Below are positions 47,716-55,551 of a stretch of DNA of 64,000 nt, piece by piece. Numbering within the stretch: position 1 is the first letter of the stretch; every line of letters begins with the position of its first letter. Below the pieces are notes generated by a model. The model searched no databases and was not told the DNA's origin. It saw only the letters and a list, made by a program, of their open reading frames with translations. Source of the DNA: Streptomyces sp. NBC_00162 (GTDB lineage: Bacteria > Actinomycetota > Actinomycetes > Streptomycetales > Streptomycetaceae); assembly GCF_024611995.1 (NCBI RefSeq), contig NZ_CP102509.1, positions 3,224,001-3,288,000 of the forward strand, given 5' to 3'. The position numbers and the translations under genes are program-made.

Positions 47716-47757
47716 GTGTAACGACTCTGACGTGACCCTGCGACGTCGCTGTTACAC
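47716..47757. promoter_or_regulatory. GTGTAAC/GTTACAC inverted repeat upstream of the surface-protein gene
   Basis: GTGTAAC (47716-47722) and GTTACAC (47751-47757) are 28 bases apart in the 217-base gap between the NERD gene and the surface-protein gene. The spacing is near three helical turns. It may be a regulator site. No known consensus was recognised. Confidence 0.3.
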
Positions 47758-47871
47758 GAACGGGGCTCCGCCGCAACGGCCGGCGCCTAGGTTTGTCCCA
47801 CCTGGCCCCATCAGGAACCGCCAGCACACGCCGGCACACGCCAGGACATGACCAGCACCGGAGGGCTTCCC

Positions 47872-48504
47872 GTGAGCACCGTCAGCCGCCGCACCCTCGT
47901 TCGCGCCGCCGCCGTGACCGCATGCGCCGGGAGCCTGCTGGCGCTGCCGACCGCCGCCGCCCTCGCCGAGGGGGTGCCGGCGGCCTCGTCCGCGCACTCC
48001 GCGGGACCGCAGCCGACGCTGGTCAAGAGCCTCTCCCTCGCGGACGGCACCTCCACCGCGAAGGTCTACCGCATCGCCGGGGGCGCGTACCGGGCCGACA
48101 TCCTGACCGCCGGCGGCCACAAGGCCACCACGCTGACGAGCCGTGAGGGCATCACCGGCTTCGGCGGCGCCGGGGACCTGCACGCCGCGCTGGAGTCCGA
48201 CGGGCGGCTGACGTCCTGGGTGGGCGGCGACGCTCCCGCGGAGGGCCGGTCCCACGAGGTCGCGGGCGACGGGTACAAGACCGGCACCCGCAGCGGGCAG
48301 GTCGTTCCCGCGTCGGCGCCCGGGACCGCGGGCGGCGGGAGCCGGTCCGTGGCCACCGGCCCGGCCGACTCGCTGCGCCTGAACACGCTGGCCGACGGGC
48401 CGGGCGAGGGCGTGTTCCTGCTCGCCGCGGGCGGCGGCATCGCGGCCATCGGCGCCGCCGGACTCGGCTTCGCGATGCTGCGGCGCGGGCGGACCGAGAG
48501 CTGA
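47872..48504 (+). CDS. Secreted or wall-associated protein with N-terminal signal and C-terminal membrane anchor
   Basis: 210 residues. The GTG at 47872 is preceded by GGAGGG. A signal peptide (about 1-33) has twin Arg (SRRTLVRAAAV) and ends near ALAEG. The exported part has no recognised domain and is rich in Gly, Ala and Ser. A hydrophobic helix near the C-terminus (about 180-200, FLLAAGGGIAAIGAAGLGFAML) followed by RRGRTES is a membrane anchor. No sortase LPxTG is present. The function is unknown. Confidence 0.75.
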   Translation: MSTVSRRTLVRAAAVTACAGSLLALPTAAALAEGVPAASSAHSAGPQPTLVKSLSLADGTSTAKVYRIAGGAYRADILTAGGHKATTLTSREGITGFGGAGDLHAALESDGRLTSWVGGDAPAEGRSHEVAGDGYKTGTRSGQVVPASAPGTAGGGSRSVATGPADSLRLNTLADGPGEGVFLLAAGGGIAAIGAAGLGFAMLRRGRTES

Positions 48505-48656
48505 CGCCCGGCCGGTACGGCGGAAGCGGCTCAGCGGGCGTCGCCCGGCGGTAGCAGCACTGCGGAAAAAGCCGCAAGCGAAAAGGGCAAACCTCCGCAT
48601 AAGGTTGACCGGACCCGAAGGTCATACCGCTGTGGACATGGAGGACGCTGGGGTCT

Positions 48657-49502
48657 GTGAAAACGTTTCCCTTCCGCTCGGCCGCCGCCTCCGTCCCGCA
48701 GGCGCTCGCACTGGTCGGTCTGCTCGCCCTGCTGCCCCTGCTGACGGGTTGCGGCGACGCCGGCGGGCTGGTCGGCGCGGGCTCGACACCGACCGCGAGC
48801 GGGCCCGTACATCTGTGGCCCGACCGCCAGGGTGCCGTCGTACCGCCGGCCGATCCGGGTGGCGCCCCGCCCGAGTACGTCCGGGGGATCCCGCCCGTCC
48901 AGGACCAGGACGTGCACGCCGTGGACCCGGTGGCCCTCGTCCAGGCGGAGCTGCGGGCCCATCCGAAGACCGACGTCGGCCCGGACGGGATGCCCGCAGA
49001 GACCGCCGCCGCGATCAGGGACTGCGGCAAGGACGGCGTGGAGCCCGAGGAGTGCCCGGTGCTGACGCCGTACTACCGGGACCTCACGGGGAACAGCAAG
49101 GACGAGCTGATCGTCGGCATCGAGTACCCGGACAAGATGATGTCGGTACGGGTGTACACGGCGGACGCCGACGGCCGGCTCAACCGGATCATGGCAACGA
49201 CGCAGACCGTCATCAACGTGGACCTGGCCGGGCGGGACGTGATCCTGCGGGTGCCCAGCGGGAACAACGGCTACGAGCTGATCACCGCCTGGTCCTGGGA
49301 CGAGAAGCAGCTGACCATGCTGCCGACGCGCGAGCAGATCGTACGGGTGCCGGGCAATCCGCAGGGCCCGGCGAGTCCCGGCACGGGCCCGGGCTCCGGC
49401 TCCGGCTCCGGGAACGGGAACGGGAACGGGTCAGGCACCGGGCCCGGCACCGGCCCCCGGTCGAAGGCCTCCGGCGCGCCCGCCGGACCAGGCACGCCGT
49501 GA
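48657..49502 (+). CDS. Lipoprotein of the CseA type, upstream of a sensor kinase
   Basis: 281 residues. The GTG at 48657 has GGGG upstream. A lipobox LLTGC (Cys near residue 32) follows a hydrophobic signal, so the protein is anchored in the outer leaflet. The mature part (about 60-235) is a folded domain with CGKDGVEPEECP; the tail is Gly/Ser/Asn repeats and Pro. The stop overlaps the following kinase start (GTGA). A lipoprotein gene coupled to a kinase gene is the arrangement of cseA/cseC in the SigE envelope-stress system. Here no response regulator or sigma factor gene is present, so it is a related but separate unit. Confidence 0.8.
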   Translation: MKTFPFRSAAASVPQALALVGLLALLPLLTGCGDAGGLVGAGSTPTASGPVHLWPDRQGAVVPPADPGGAPPEYVRGIPPVQDQDVHAVDPVALVQAELRAHPKTDVGPDGMPAETAAAIRDCGKDGVEPEECPVLTPYYRDLTGNSKDELIVGIEYPDKMMSVRVYTADADGRLNRIMATTQTVINVDLAGRDVILRVPSGNNGYELITAWSWDEKQLTMLPTREQIVRVPGNPQGPASPGTGPGSGSGSGNGNGNGSGTGPGTGPRSKASGAPAGPGTP

Positions 49503-50755
49503 GACCCCGGCTGCCCGCCTGGACCGCCACGCTGACCTGGAAGTCCGCGTGTTTCATCGTGGTGATGTGCTGCTCGCTGGCGGCCGCGCTGGGGGCGCTC
49601 GTCCATGTGGAGGTGACCCGTCAGACCGTGGCCACGGCGCGCGAGAAGGCGCTCGCCAAGCTGAACGACGCCTCCCGCGCGTACGAGGCCGGCGAGGCCC
49701 TGCCGCCCGATTCGGCCCTGGATCCCGTGGGCCTGCCGCCGCGGCTGCGGGCGCTGGCCCTCAGCGGGCACCGCGGGACGGTGGTGGACGACTACCGGGA
49801 CCGCCCCACGATGTGGGCGGCGGCTCCGGCGGACGGGCGGGCGCTGGCCACCGCCATCGACTACGGGCAGAGCGCGCGCACCATCAGCGGGCTGGACAAC
49901 GCGATCATCGGGTCGTCGGTCCTGGCGATCGGCGGGACGCTGCTGGTCGGCGCCTTCGCCGTGACTCGGGTGACGCGCCGGCTGCACCAGACGGCGACGG
50001 TGGCGCGCCGGATCACGCAGGGGGATCTCGACGCGCGGGTGGGCGACCCGCGGACGAAGGACCCCTCGCGGCACCAGGACGAGGTGGCGACGGTGGCCGG
50101 GGCGCTGGACACGATGGCGGGGAGCCTGCAGGCGAAGCTGGAGAGCGAGCGGCGGTTCACGGCGGACGTGGCGCACGAGCTGCGCACACCGCTGACCGGC
50201 TTGCATGCGGCGTCGGAACTGCTGCCGGAGGGGCGGCCGACGGAGCTGGTGCGGGAGCGCGTACGGACGATGCGGCAGCTGACGGAGGACCTGCTGGAGA
50301 TCTCGCGGCTGGACTCGGGCAGCGAGGTGGTCGAGACCGATCTGCACCAGCTGGGGCGGCTGGCGGGACGGGTGGTGAGGGCGTCCGGGACGCAGACGCA
50401 GGTCGTCGTCGTCCGGGACGCGCACGTGGAGACGGACCGGCGGCGCCTCGAGCGGGTGCTGGGCAATCTGGTGGCCAACGCGCACAAGCACGGCCGGGCG
50501 CCGGTGGTGCTGACGGTGGACGGGCCGGTGGTGACGGTACGGGACCATGGCGACGGCTTTCCCGACTACCTGCGGGCGCACGGTCCGCAGCGGTTCCGCA
50601 GCGGGGGCAAGGGGCACGGGCTGGGGCTGACGATCGCGGTCGGGCAGGCGGCGGCGATCGGGGCGCGGCTGGAGTTCCGCGCCGCGGAGGGGGGCGGGGC
50701 GGAGGCGGTGCTGACGCTGCCGGGGCCCGTCCCGGCGCCTCCGGCGGAGGCCTGA
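49499..50755 (+). CDS. Sensor histidine kinase without adjacent response regulator
   Basis: 418 residues. The GTG at 49499 overlaps the lipoprotein stop by four bases. Two transmembrane helices (about 15-37 and 135-157) bracket an extracytoplasmic domain of about 97 residues. A HAMP-like linker (158-212) leads to the HisKA domain with H226 in ADVAHELRTPLTG. The HATPase domain has N-box LGNLVANAHKHG, G1 VRDHGDGFP and G2 GKGHGLGLTIA. The architecture resembles CseC, which senses cell-envelope stress. The coupled lipoprotein may modulate it. The cognate regulator is unknown. Confidence 0.88.
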   Translation: MRPRLPAWTATLTWKSACFIVVMCCSLAAALGALVHVEVTRQTVATAREKALAKLNDASRAYEAGEALPPDSALDPVGLPPRLRALALSGHRGTVVDDYRDRPTMWAAAPADGRALATAIDYGQSARTISGLDNAIIGSSVLAIGGTLLVGAFAVTRVTRRLHQTATVARRITQGDLDARVGDPRTKDPSRHQDEVATVAGALDTMAGSLQAKLESERRFTADVAHELRTPLTGLHAASELLPEGRPTELVRERVRTMRQLTEDLLEISRLDSGSEVVETDLHQLGRLAGRVVRASGTQTQVVVVRDAHVETDRRRLERVLGNLVANAHKHGRAPVVLTVDGPVVTVRDHGDGFPDYLRAHGPQRFRSGGKGHGLGLTIAVGQAAAIGARLEFRAAEGGGAEAVLTLPGPVPAPPAEA

Positions 50756-50795
50756 CGGCACCCCCGGCAGCGCGGCCATCCCGAGCCCCCGGCCG

Positions 50796-51065
50796 TCAGG
50801 GGCGCGGGGCCTTGGTCCAGGGCCAGCGGGGCTTCGGCTTCTGGCCCTCCGGGCGGAAGGCGTACTTCCAGCCCTTCTGGAGCCCCAGGCGCTTGGAGTA
50901 GCCCGACGGGACGCGTTCGTAGAGGAGCACCGTCGCCGGGCCCCCGTCCGGCGCCGGGACCGGGATCTCGTACCACTTCGGGGGATGACCGGTGGGGCCG
51001 AGGAGGATCGGGAGGACCCGGCCGTCCATCGGGCCGCCCTCGAAGGGGGTCGGTTGGCTTCTCAC
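50796..51065 (-). CDS. Small conserved hypothetical protein
   Basis: 89 residues. The GTG at 51065 opens directly after the TetR gene (10 bases). The sequence GRVLPILLGPTGHPPKWYEIPVP and the C-terminus KPKPRWPWTKAPRP are distinctive; no domain is recognised. It is convergent with the kinase gene. The function is unknown. Confidence 0.65.
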   Translation of the reverse strand: MRSQPTPFEGGPMDGRVLPILLGPTGHPPKWYEIPVPAPDGGPATVLLYERVPSGYSKRLGLQKGWKYAFRPEGQKPKPRWPWTKAPRP

Positions 51066-51075
51066 CCCACCAGTG

Positions 51076-51789
51076 TCACAGGAGGTGGGCGGCCTCGGAG
51101 ACCACCGGGATCACCCGGCGGGCCAGAACCCCGACCGGGCCGTCCGCCGATTCCAGGGCGAGGGCGGCGCGGGCGGCGGCCGCCGTTTCCGGGTCCGTGG
51201 CGGCGGTGGCCGTGAGCAGCGCGATGAACTGGTCCACCAGCCAGTCGCACAGGGAGCCGACCTCCGGCTGCTTGCCCTCGTCGATCCAGATGAGGGAGGC
51301 CGCCTCGACCGCCGTGATCCACGTACGGACCATCATGCGCAGGCGGGGGCCGGGGGCGGGGACCCCCAGGTGGAAGAGGATCTGCTCGGCGGCGGACCGG
51401 CGGATGCCGTCGACCGTCGCCGTCGTGCGGGAGGTCTCCACGACGCTGCCGCCCTGGAGGAGCGCCGAGAATCCGGCGTCGTGTTCGTCGACGAAGGCCA
51501 GGTACCGGTCGAGGGCCCGGCTGAGGCGCTGGGTCAGGGGGCCCTGCTGCGGTTCCGCGAAGCACAGTTCGAGGAGGTCGGCCGCCGAGCGCAGGGCGGC
51601 CTCGTACAACTGCTGCTTGCCGCCCGGGAAGTAGCGGTAGACGAGCGGGCGCGAAACCCCGGCCGCCTCGGCCACGTCGTCGAGCGAGACCTCCTCCGGC
51701 GCCCGGTGCGCGAACAGCGACAGGGCTGCGTCGAGGAGTTGGGCTCGCCGCTCCTCGACGCTCAGCCTGCGGTAGGCGCGTACGGTCAT
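51076..51789 (-). CDS. TetR-family transcriptional regulator
   Basis: 237 residues. The helix-turn-helix (about 12-58) has RRAQLLDAALSLFAHRAPEE, LDDVAEAAGVSRPLVYRYF, the classical TetR pattern. The C-terminal domain is helical and binds an unknown ligand. The ATG at 51789 has a weak ribosome site, and the gene starts 26 bases after the AurF-like gene, so it is probably cotranscribed with it. An inverted repeat GTAGACG-N7-CGTCTAC (51799-51819) just before its start is a likely self-operator. Confidence 0.88.
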   Translation of the reverse strand: MTVRAYRRLSVEERRAQLLDAALSLFAHRAPEEVSLDDVAEAAGVSRPLVYRYFPGGKQQLYEAALRSAADLLELCFAEPQQGPLTQRLSRALDRYLAFVDEHDAGFSALLQGGSVVETSRTTATVDGIRRSAAEQILFHLGVPAPGPRLRMMVRTWITAVEAASLIWIDEGKQPEVGSLCDWLVDQFIALLTATAATDPETAAAARAALALESADGPVGVLARRVIPVVSEAAHLL

Positions 51790-51798
51790 GCCCGCAGA

Positions 51799-51819
51799 GT
51801 AGACGACACCCACGTCTAC
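51799..51819. promoter_or_regulatory. Candidate TetR operator
   Basis: GTAGACG (51799-51805) and CGTCTAC (51813-51819) form a perfect inverted repeat with a seven-base spacer. The half-site CGTCTAC also occurs at 52845-52851 between the two diiron genes. The operator overlaps the stop of the AurF-like gene. Confidence 0.45.
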
Positions 51820-52745
51820 GCGAGGAGGCCCGAGCTCTTCCACAGCTTGCGGCCGATCCCGCGCATCACACCGATGTCGTCGAGGAAATCGGTGAGCCGC
51901 TTGGCGCCGGTCTGCATGACCTCGCGGCGGTGGCCGCTCGCCTTGACCTGGGCCACGGCTTCGCGGCGGTCGAGGCCGATGTTCTCGTAGACGGCCGGGT
52001 TCACGAAGGCGAGGGAGAAGACGCGGGCGGCCTCGCCGCAGCTGATGCGGGTGAGTTCCTGCTCCCAGCGCGGGGCCGTCAGCATCTGGCGGCGCAGTTC
52101 CTCCCGGGCGTACCGGACGTGCCGGGCCTCCTCGATGACGTGGATCCGGGTGACCCCGCGGACGAGGGGCTGGACGCGCTCGTCCGGGAAGGTCAGGCGC
52201 TGCATCCAGTCGAGGATCTCCTCGCCGAGGAGGGTGCACGCGAAGGAGCCGGGGGTGGTGGAGACCGTCTTGAGGACGCGGGCGAGGTTGTGGTTGACGC
52301 GGGAGACCGGGTAGGCGGGGGCGCCGCCCTTCTGGATCATGCGGGCGAACATCATCGAGTGGCGGCACTCGTCGGCGATCTCGGTGAGCGCGTAGCGCAC
52401 GTGGCTGCTGGTCAGGGACTTGTCGTAGATGTGCCGGACCAGGAGCTGCATGAGGATGATCTCGAACCAGATGCCCAGCGAGCCGAGCGCCGCGGCCTCG
52501 TGGCGGGAGAGGTCGATGCGCTGCTCCTCCCCCATCTTCTTCCAGATCGGGGTGTCGTAGAGGGAGAGCAGCTCCGGGGGCCAGTAGTACTTGCCCTCGA
52601 TCACCGGGGCGTCCCAGTCGAGTTCCTTGTCGGGGTCGAAGGAGTGCTTGGCGGAGGATTCGAGCAGCCGTTCGGCGATCTGCTCGCGGTCCTTGAGCAG
52701 GCCGAGGGCGTCCCTCAGCTCGGCTCGATCGGTCACGGTCGTCAT
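51816..52745 (-). CDS. AurF-like diiron oxygenase family protein
   Basis: 309 residues from the ATG at 52745, with GAGGT about 10 bases upstream; a GTG at 52757 is the alternative. A four-helix diiron fold is indicated by metal ligands in E-x6-9-H patterns: ALTEIADECRHSMM, LGEEILDW and HVIEEARHVRYA. AurF-type enzymes oxidise aryl amines or do other O2 chemistry. The substrate is unknown. It is divergent from another diiron protein gene with about 180 bases between, and is followed by a TetR gene. Confidence 0.83.
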   Translation of the reverse strand: MTTVTDRAELRDALGLLKDREQIAERLLESSAKHSFDPDKELDWDAPVIEGKYYWPPELLSLYDTPIWKKMGEEQRIDLSRHEAAALGSLGIWFEIILMQLLVRHIYDKSLTSSHVRYALTEIADECRHSMMFARMIQKGGAPAYPVSRVNHNLARVLKTVSTTPGSFACTLLGEEILDWMQRLTFPDERVQPLVRGVTRIHVIEEARHVRYAREELRRQMLTAPRWEQELTRISCGEAARVFSLAFVNPAVYENIGLDRREAVAQVKASGHRREVMQTGAKRLTDFLDDIGVMRGIGRKLWKSSGLLA

Positions 52746-52844
52746 GGCTTCGGACACCTCGTCGTCGAGTTACCGGCGGTCACTGCTTATGAGACTGCCT
52801 GTCAGCAAGGTCGTCAATCCCTCGCGCACGACTTGTTGACCGCG

Positions 52845-52851
52845 CGTCTAC
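52845..52851. promoter_or_regulatory. Possible TetR half-operator between the diiron genes
   Basis: CGTCTAC within a longer imperfect palindrome, GTTGACCGCGCGTCTACCAAC (52835-52855, with GTTG/CAAC outer arms). It lies in the divergent promoter region. The match to the half-site upstream of the TetR gene suggests one regulator controls all three genes. Confidence 0.35.
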
Positions 52852-52924
52852 CAACGTGTGACGCTGCCAACTGTCCAGTCCCGCACGGCAGTACGTGACG
52901 ACGTGATGAGGCGAGGAGGCGTCA

Positions 52925-54031
52925 GTGTCGACGCACGAGCTCTACACCAAGGACCCGGGCGAGGGCGTCTGGCAGGTTCCCGCCTCCGGATCGGCCCGCT
53001 TCAGCTGGGAGTACGACGGGGGCCGCGAGCGGCTCCTCGCCCTCTACCAGAAGGGCAAGGACAAGCAGTGGGACGGTGCCAAGCGCATCGACTGGGACAT
53101 CGAGGTGGACCCGTACGATCCGCTGGGCACCCCGGACGAGGTGCTGACCCTGTACGGGACGCGGCACTGGGCCAAGCTCACCGAGCGGGACAAGGGCGAG
53201 CTGCGCCGGCACTACGCCTCCTGGCAGTTCAGCCAGTTCCTGCACGGCGAGCAGGGCGCGATGGTGTGCGCGGCGCGCATCGTGGAGTCGGTGCCGGACC
53301 TGGACGCGAAGTTCTACTCCGCCACCCAGACCATGGACGAGGCCCGGCACGCCGAGATCTTCGGGCGCTTCCTGCACGAGAAGGTCGGGATGCTGTACCC
53401 GATCAACGACAGCCTCCAGGGGCTGCTGGGCGACACCCTGCGCGACTCCCGCTGGGACATGCCGTACCTGGGCATGCAGGTGCTCATCGAGGGGCTGGCG
53501 CTGGCCGCCTTCGGGATGATCCGCGACACGACCGACAAGCCTCTGCCGAAGCAGATCCTGGCGTACGTGATGCAGGACGAGGCCCGGCACGTGGCCTTCG
53601 GGCGGATGGCACTGCGCGACTACTACAAGCAGTTGACGGACGCCGAGCTGCGCGAGCGCGAGGAGTTCGTGATCGAGGGCTGCTACCTGATGCGGGACCG
53701 GCTGCGCGGGGTGGAGGTGCTGGAGAACTTCGGCATCCCGCGGAAGGAGGCGGAGCAGTTCAGCGAGCAGTCGGAGTTCCTGGCCCTGTTCCGCAAGCTG
53801 CTGTTCAGCCGGATCGTGCCCTGTGTGAAGGACATCGGACTGTGGGGCGAGCGGCTGCAGAAGGCGTACCTGGAGATGGGCGTCTTCGAGATGGGCGATT
53901 CCAACCTGGACCTGCTCATGCGGCAGGACGAGGAGATCGCCGAGACCCTGGACCGCGAACGGTTCGCGGCGGAGGAATCGGAGCGCGTGGCGGAGGTGGA
54001 GGCAGCCATCGCGGACGGGGCCGCGAGCTAG
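52925..54031 (+). CDS. Ferritin-like diiron protein
   Basis: 368 residues. Ferritin-like fold with two E-x2-H type motifs: FLHGEQGAMVC, TMDEARHAEIFGRFL and later LIEGLALAAFG, MQDEARHVAFGRMAL, which supply six possible ligands for a two-iron site as in ribonucleotide reductase R2-like oxidases. It shares no tyrosyl radical signature that I can pin down. The GTG at 52925 is preceded by AGGAGG. It is divergent from the AurF-like gene, so the two may form an oxygenase or oxygen-sensing pair. Confidence 0.83.
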   Translation: MSTHELYTKDPGEGVWQVPASGSARFSWEYDGGRERLLALYQKGKDKQWDGAKRIDWDIEVDPYDPLGTPDEVLTLYGTRHWAKLTERDKGELRRHYASWQFSQFLHGEQGAMVCAARIVESVPDLDAKFYSATQTMDEARHAEIFGRFLHEKVGMLYPINDSLQGLLGDTLRDSRWDMPYLGMQVLIEGLALAAFGMIRDTTDKPLPKQILAYVMQDEARHVAFGRMALRDYYKQLTDAELREREEFVIEGCYLMRDRLRGVEVLENFGIPRKEAEQFSEQSEFLALFRKLLFSRIVPCVKDIGLWGERLQKAYLEMGVFEMGDSNLDLLMRQDEEIAETLDRERFAAEESERVAEVEAAIADGAAS

Positions 54032-54090
54032 CTGCAACGCGGCAGCCGGCCGGGCGCCCCCGCATCTCCCGCGCAGCTCCCAGCGCCGAT

Positions 54091-55551
54091 CTATCGAGCG
54101 GCCAGCGCCGCCTCCATCACCGCTCGCGCGATCGGGGCGGCGGCCAGGTTCCCGCTGATGTCCCCGCGGTCCGCCGCCGCGTCCTCGACCACCACCGCGA
54201 CCGCGACCGCCGGCAGCGGCGCGCCCTCGGCCTTGGCCCAGGAGATGAACCACGCGTACGGGGTCCCCGCGTTGCCGACCCCGTGCTGCGCTGTGCCGGT
54301 CTTGCCGCCAACCACCGCGCCCGGGATGGCCGCGTTCTTCCCCGTCCCGTTCTCCACCACCTTCACCATCAGCTCCTGCATCCTCAGGGCGGTGGCCGGA
54401 TTCATGGCGCGGCCCAGGCTGCGCTGGTCGCCGCGCCGCACCGGGGATCCGTCGTCCTGCGTGGTCCGCTCCACCAGGTAGGGGGACTTGAGCTCACCGC
54501 CGTTGGCGACCGCGGCCGCCACCATCGCCATCTGCAGCGGGGTGGCCCGGGTGTTGAACTGCCCGATCGAGGACAGGGCCAGCTGGTCCTGGCTCATGTC
54601 GGTGTCGAAGTTCGACCGCGACACCCACGAGGGCACCCGCGGCCCGTCGCGGTTGAACCCGAACCGCTCCGCCGCCTCGACCATGCCGCGCAGCCCGACC
54701 CGCACCCCGATCTTCGCCATCACCGTGTTGCAGGACCACTGCACCGCCTCCGCCATCGAGGCGTCCTGGCAGCCGGTGCCCGCGTTCGGCAGCAGGGTGC
54801 TGGTGCCGGGCAGCGGGTAGGGGTCGGGGGTCTCGGTGGGCGCGTCCACATCGGTGACCACGCCCGCGTCGAGGGCGGCCGCCGCCGTCACGATCTTGAA
54901 GGTGGAACCGGGCGGATAGGTCTCGCGCAGCGCCCGGTTGAGCATCGGCCGGGCGGGGTCCGCGTTCAGCCGCGCCCACTCCTCCTTGACCCGGGTGCCC
55001 GTACCCGAGAGCACCGACGGGTCGTACGAAGGGCTGCTGACCAGCGCGAGGATCTTCCCGGTGGCCGGTTCGACGGCCGCCACCGCGCCCCGTTTGCCGG
55101 CGAGCCCGGCGTACGCGGCCAGCTGCACGCCGGCCCGGACGGTGGTGGCCGCGTTCCCGCCGGCCGGGCGGCCGCGCGTCAGGTCGTACCAGAGCGGGAA
55201 GGCCGAGAGCCCGGGGTCGGTGCCCGCGAGGATCCCGTCCTCGGCGCGCTCGACGAAGCTGGTCCCGTACGTCTGGGAGGAGAAGCCGGTGACGGGCGCG
55301 TACAGCGGGCCGTTCTTGTACGTCCGCTCGTAGCGCAGCAGTTGGCCGCTGTCCCGGGAGCCGGTGACGGGACGCCCGTCGACCAGGATGTCCCCGCGGG
55401 GTTCGGCGTAGCGCGCGATGGCGGGACGTTTGTTGGCCGGGTTCGCGCCGTAGGCGGCGGACTTCCAGACCTGCACGCGGGCGATGTTGACCAGCAGGGC
55501 GACGAGCAGCAGGGCGCAGAAGTACGCGCACCAGCGGATGTAGCGGATCAC
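54091..55551 (-). CDS. Class B penicillin-binding protein (PBP2/FtsI type)
   Basis: 486 residues, shorter than FtsI. A transpeptidase crosslinking peptidoglycan outside the membrane. One N-terminal transmembrane helix (about 9-28) is followed by a dimerisation/pedestal domain and the transpeptidase domain: SxxK S216-x2-K219 (PGSTFKIV), SxN S273-C-N275, and KTGT 417-420. The GTG at 55551 overlaps the stop of the RodA/FtsW gene by four bases, so the polymerase and crosslinker are coupled. It is probably one of several PBP-SEDS pairs in this genome. Confidence 0.94.
   Translation of the reverse strand: MIRYIRWCAYFCALLLVALLVNIARVQVWKSAAYGANPANKRPAIARYAEPRGDILVDGRPVTGSRDSGQLLRYERTYKNGPLYAPVTGFSSQTYGTSFVERAEDGILAGTDPGLSAFPLWYDLTRGRPAGGNAATTVRAGVQLAAYAGLAGKRGAVAAVEPATGKILALVSSPSYDPSVLSGTGTRVKEEWARLNADPARPMLNRALRETYPPGSTFKIVTAAAALDAGVVTDVDAPTETPDPYPLPGTSTLLPNAGTGCQDASMAEAVQWSCNTVMAKIGVRVGLRGMVEAAERFGFNRDGPRVPSWVSRSNFDTDMSQDQLALSSIGQFNTRATPLQMAMVAAAVANGGELKSPYLVERTTQDDGSPVRRGDQRSLGRAMNPATALRMQELMVKVVENGTGKNAAIPGAVVGGKTGTAQHGVGNAGTPYAWFISWAKAEGAPLPAVAVAVVVEDAAADRGDISGNLAAAPIARAVMEAALAAR

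Noticed and set aside
47872..48504. Sortase-anchored surface protein
   Set aside because: The C-terminus has a hydrophobic helix and Arg-rich tail but no LPxTG-like signal.
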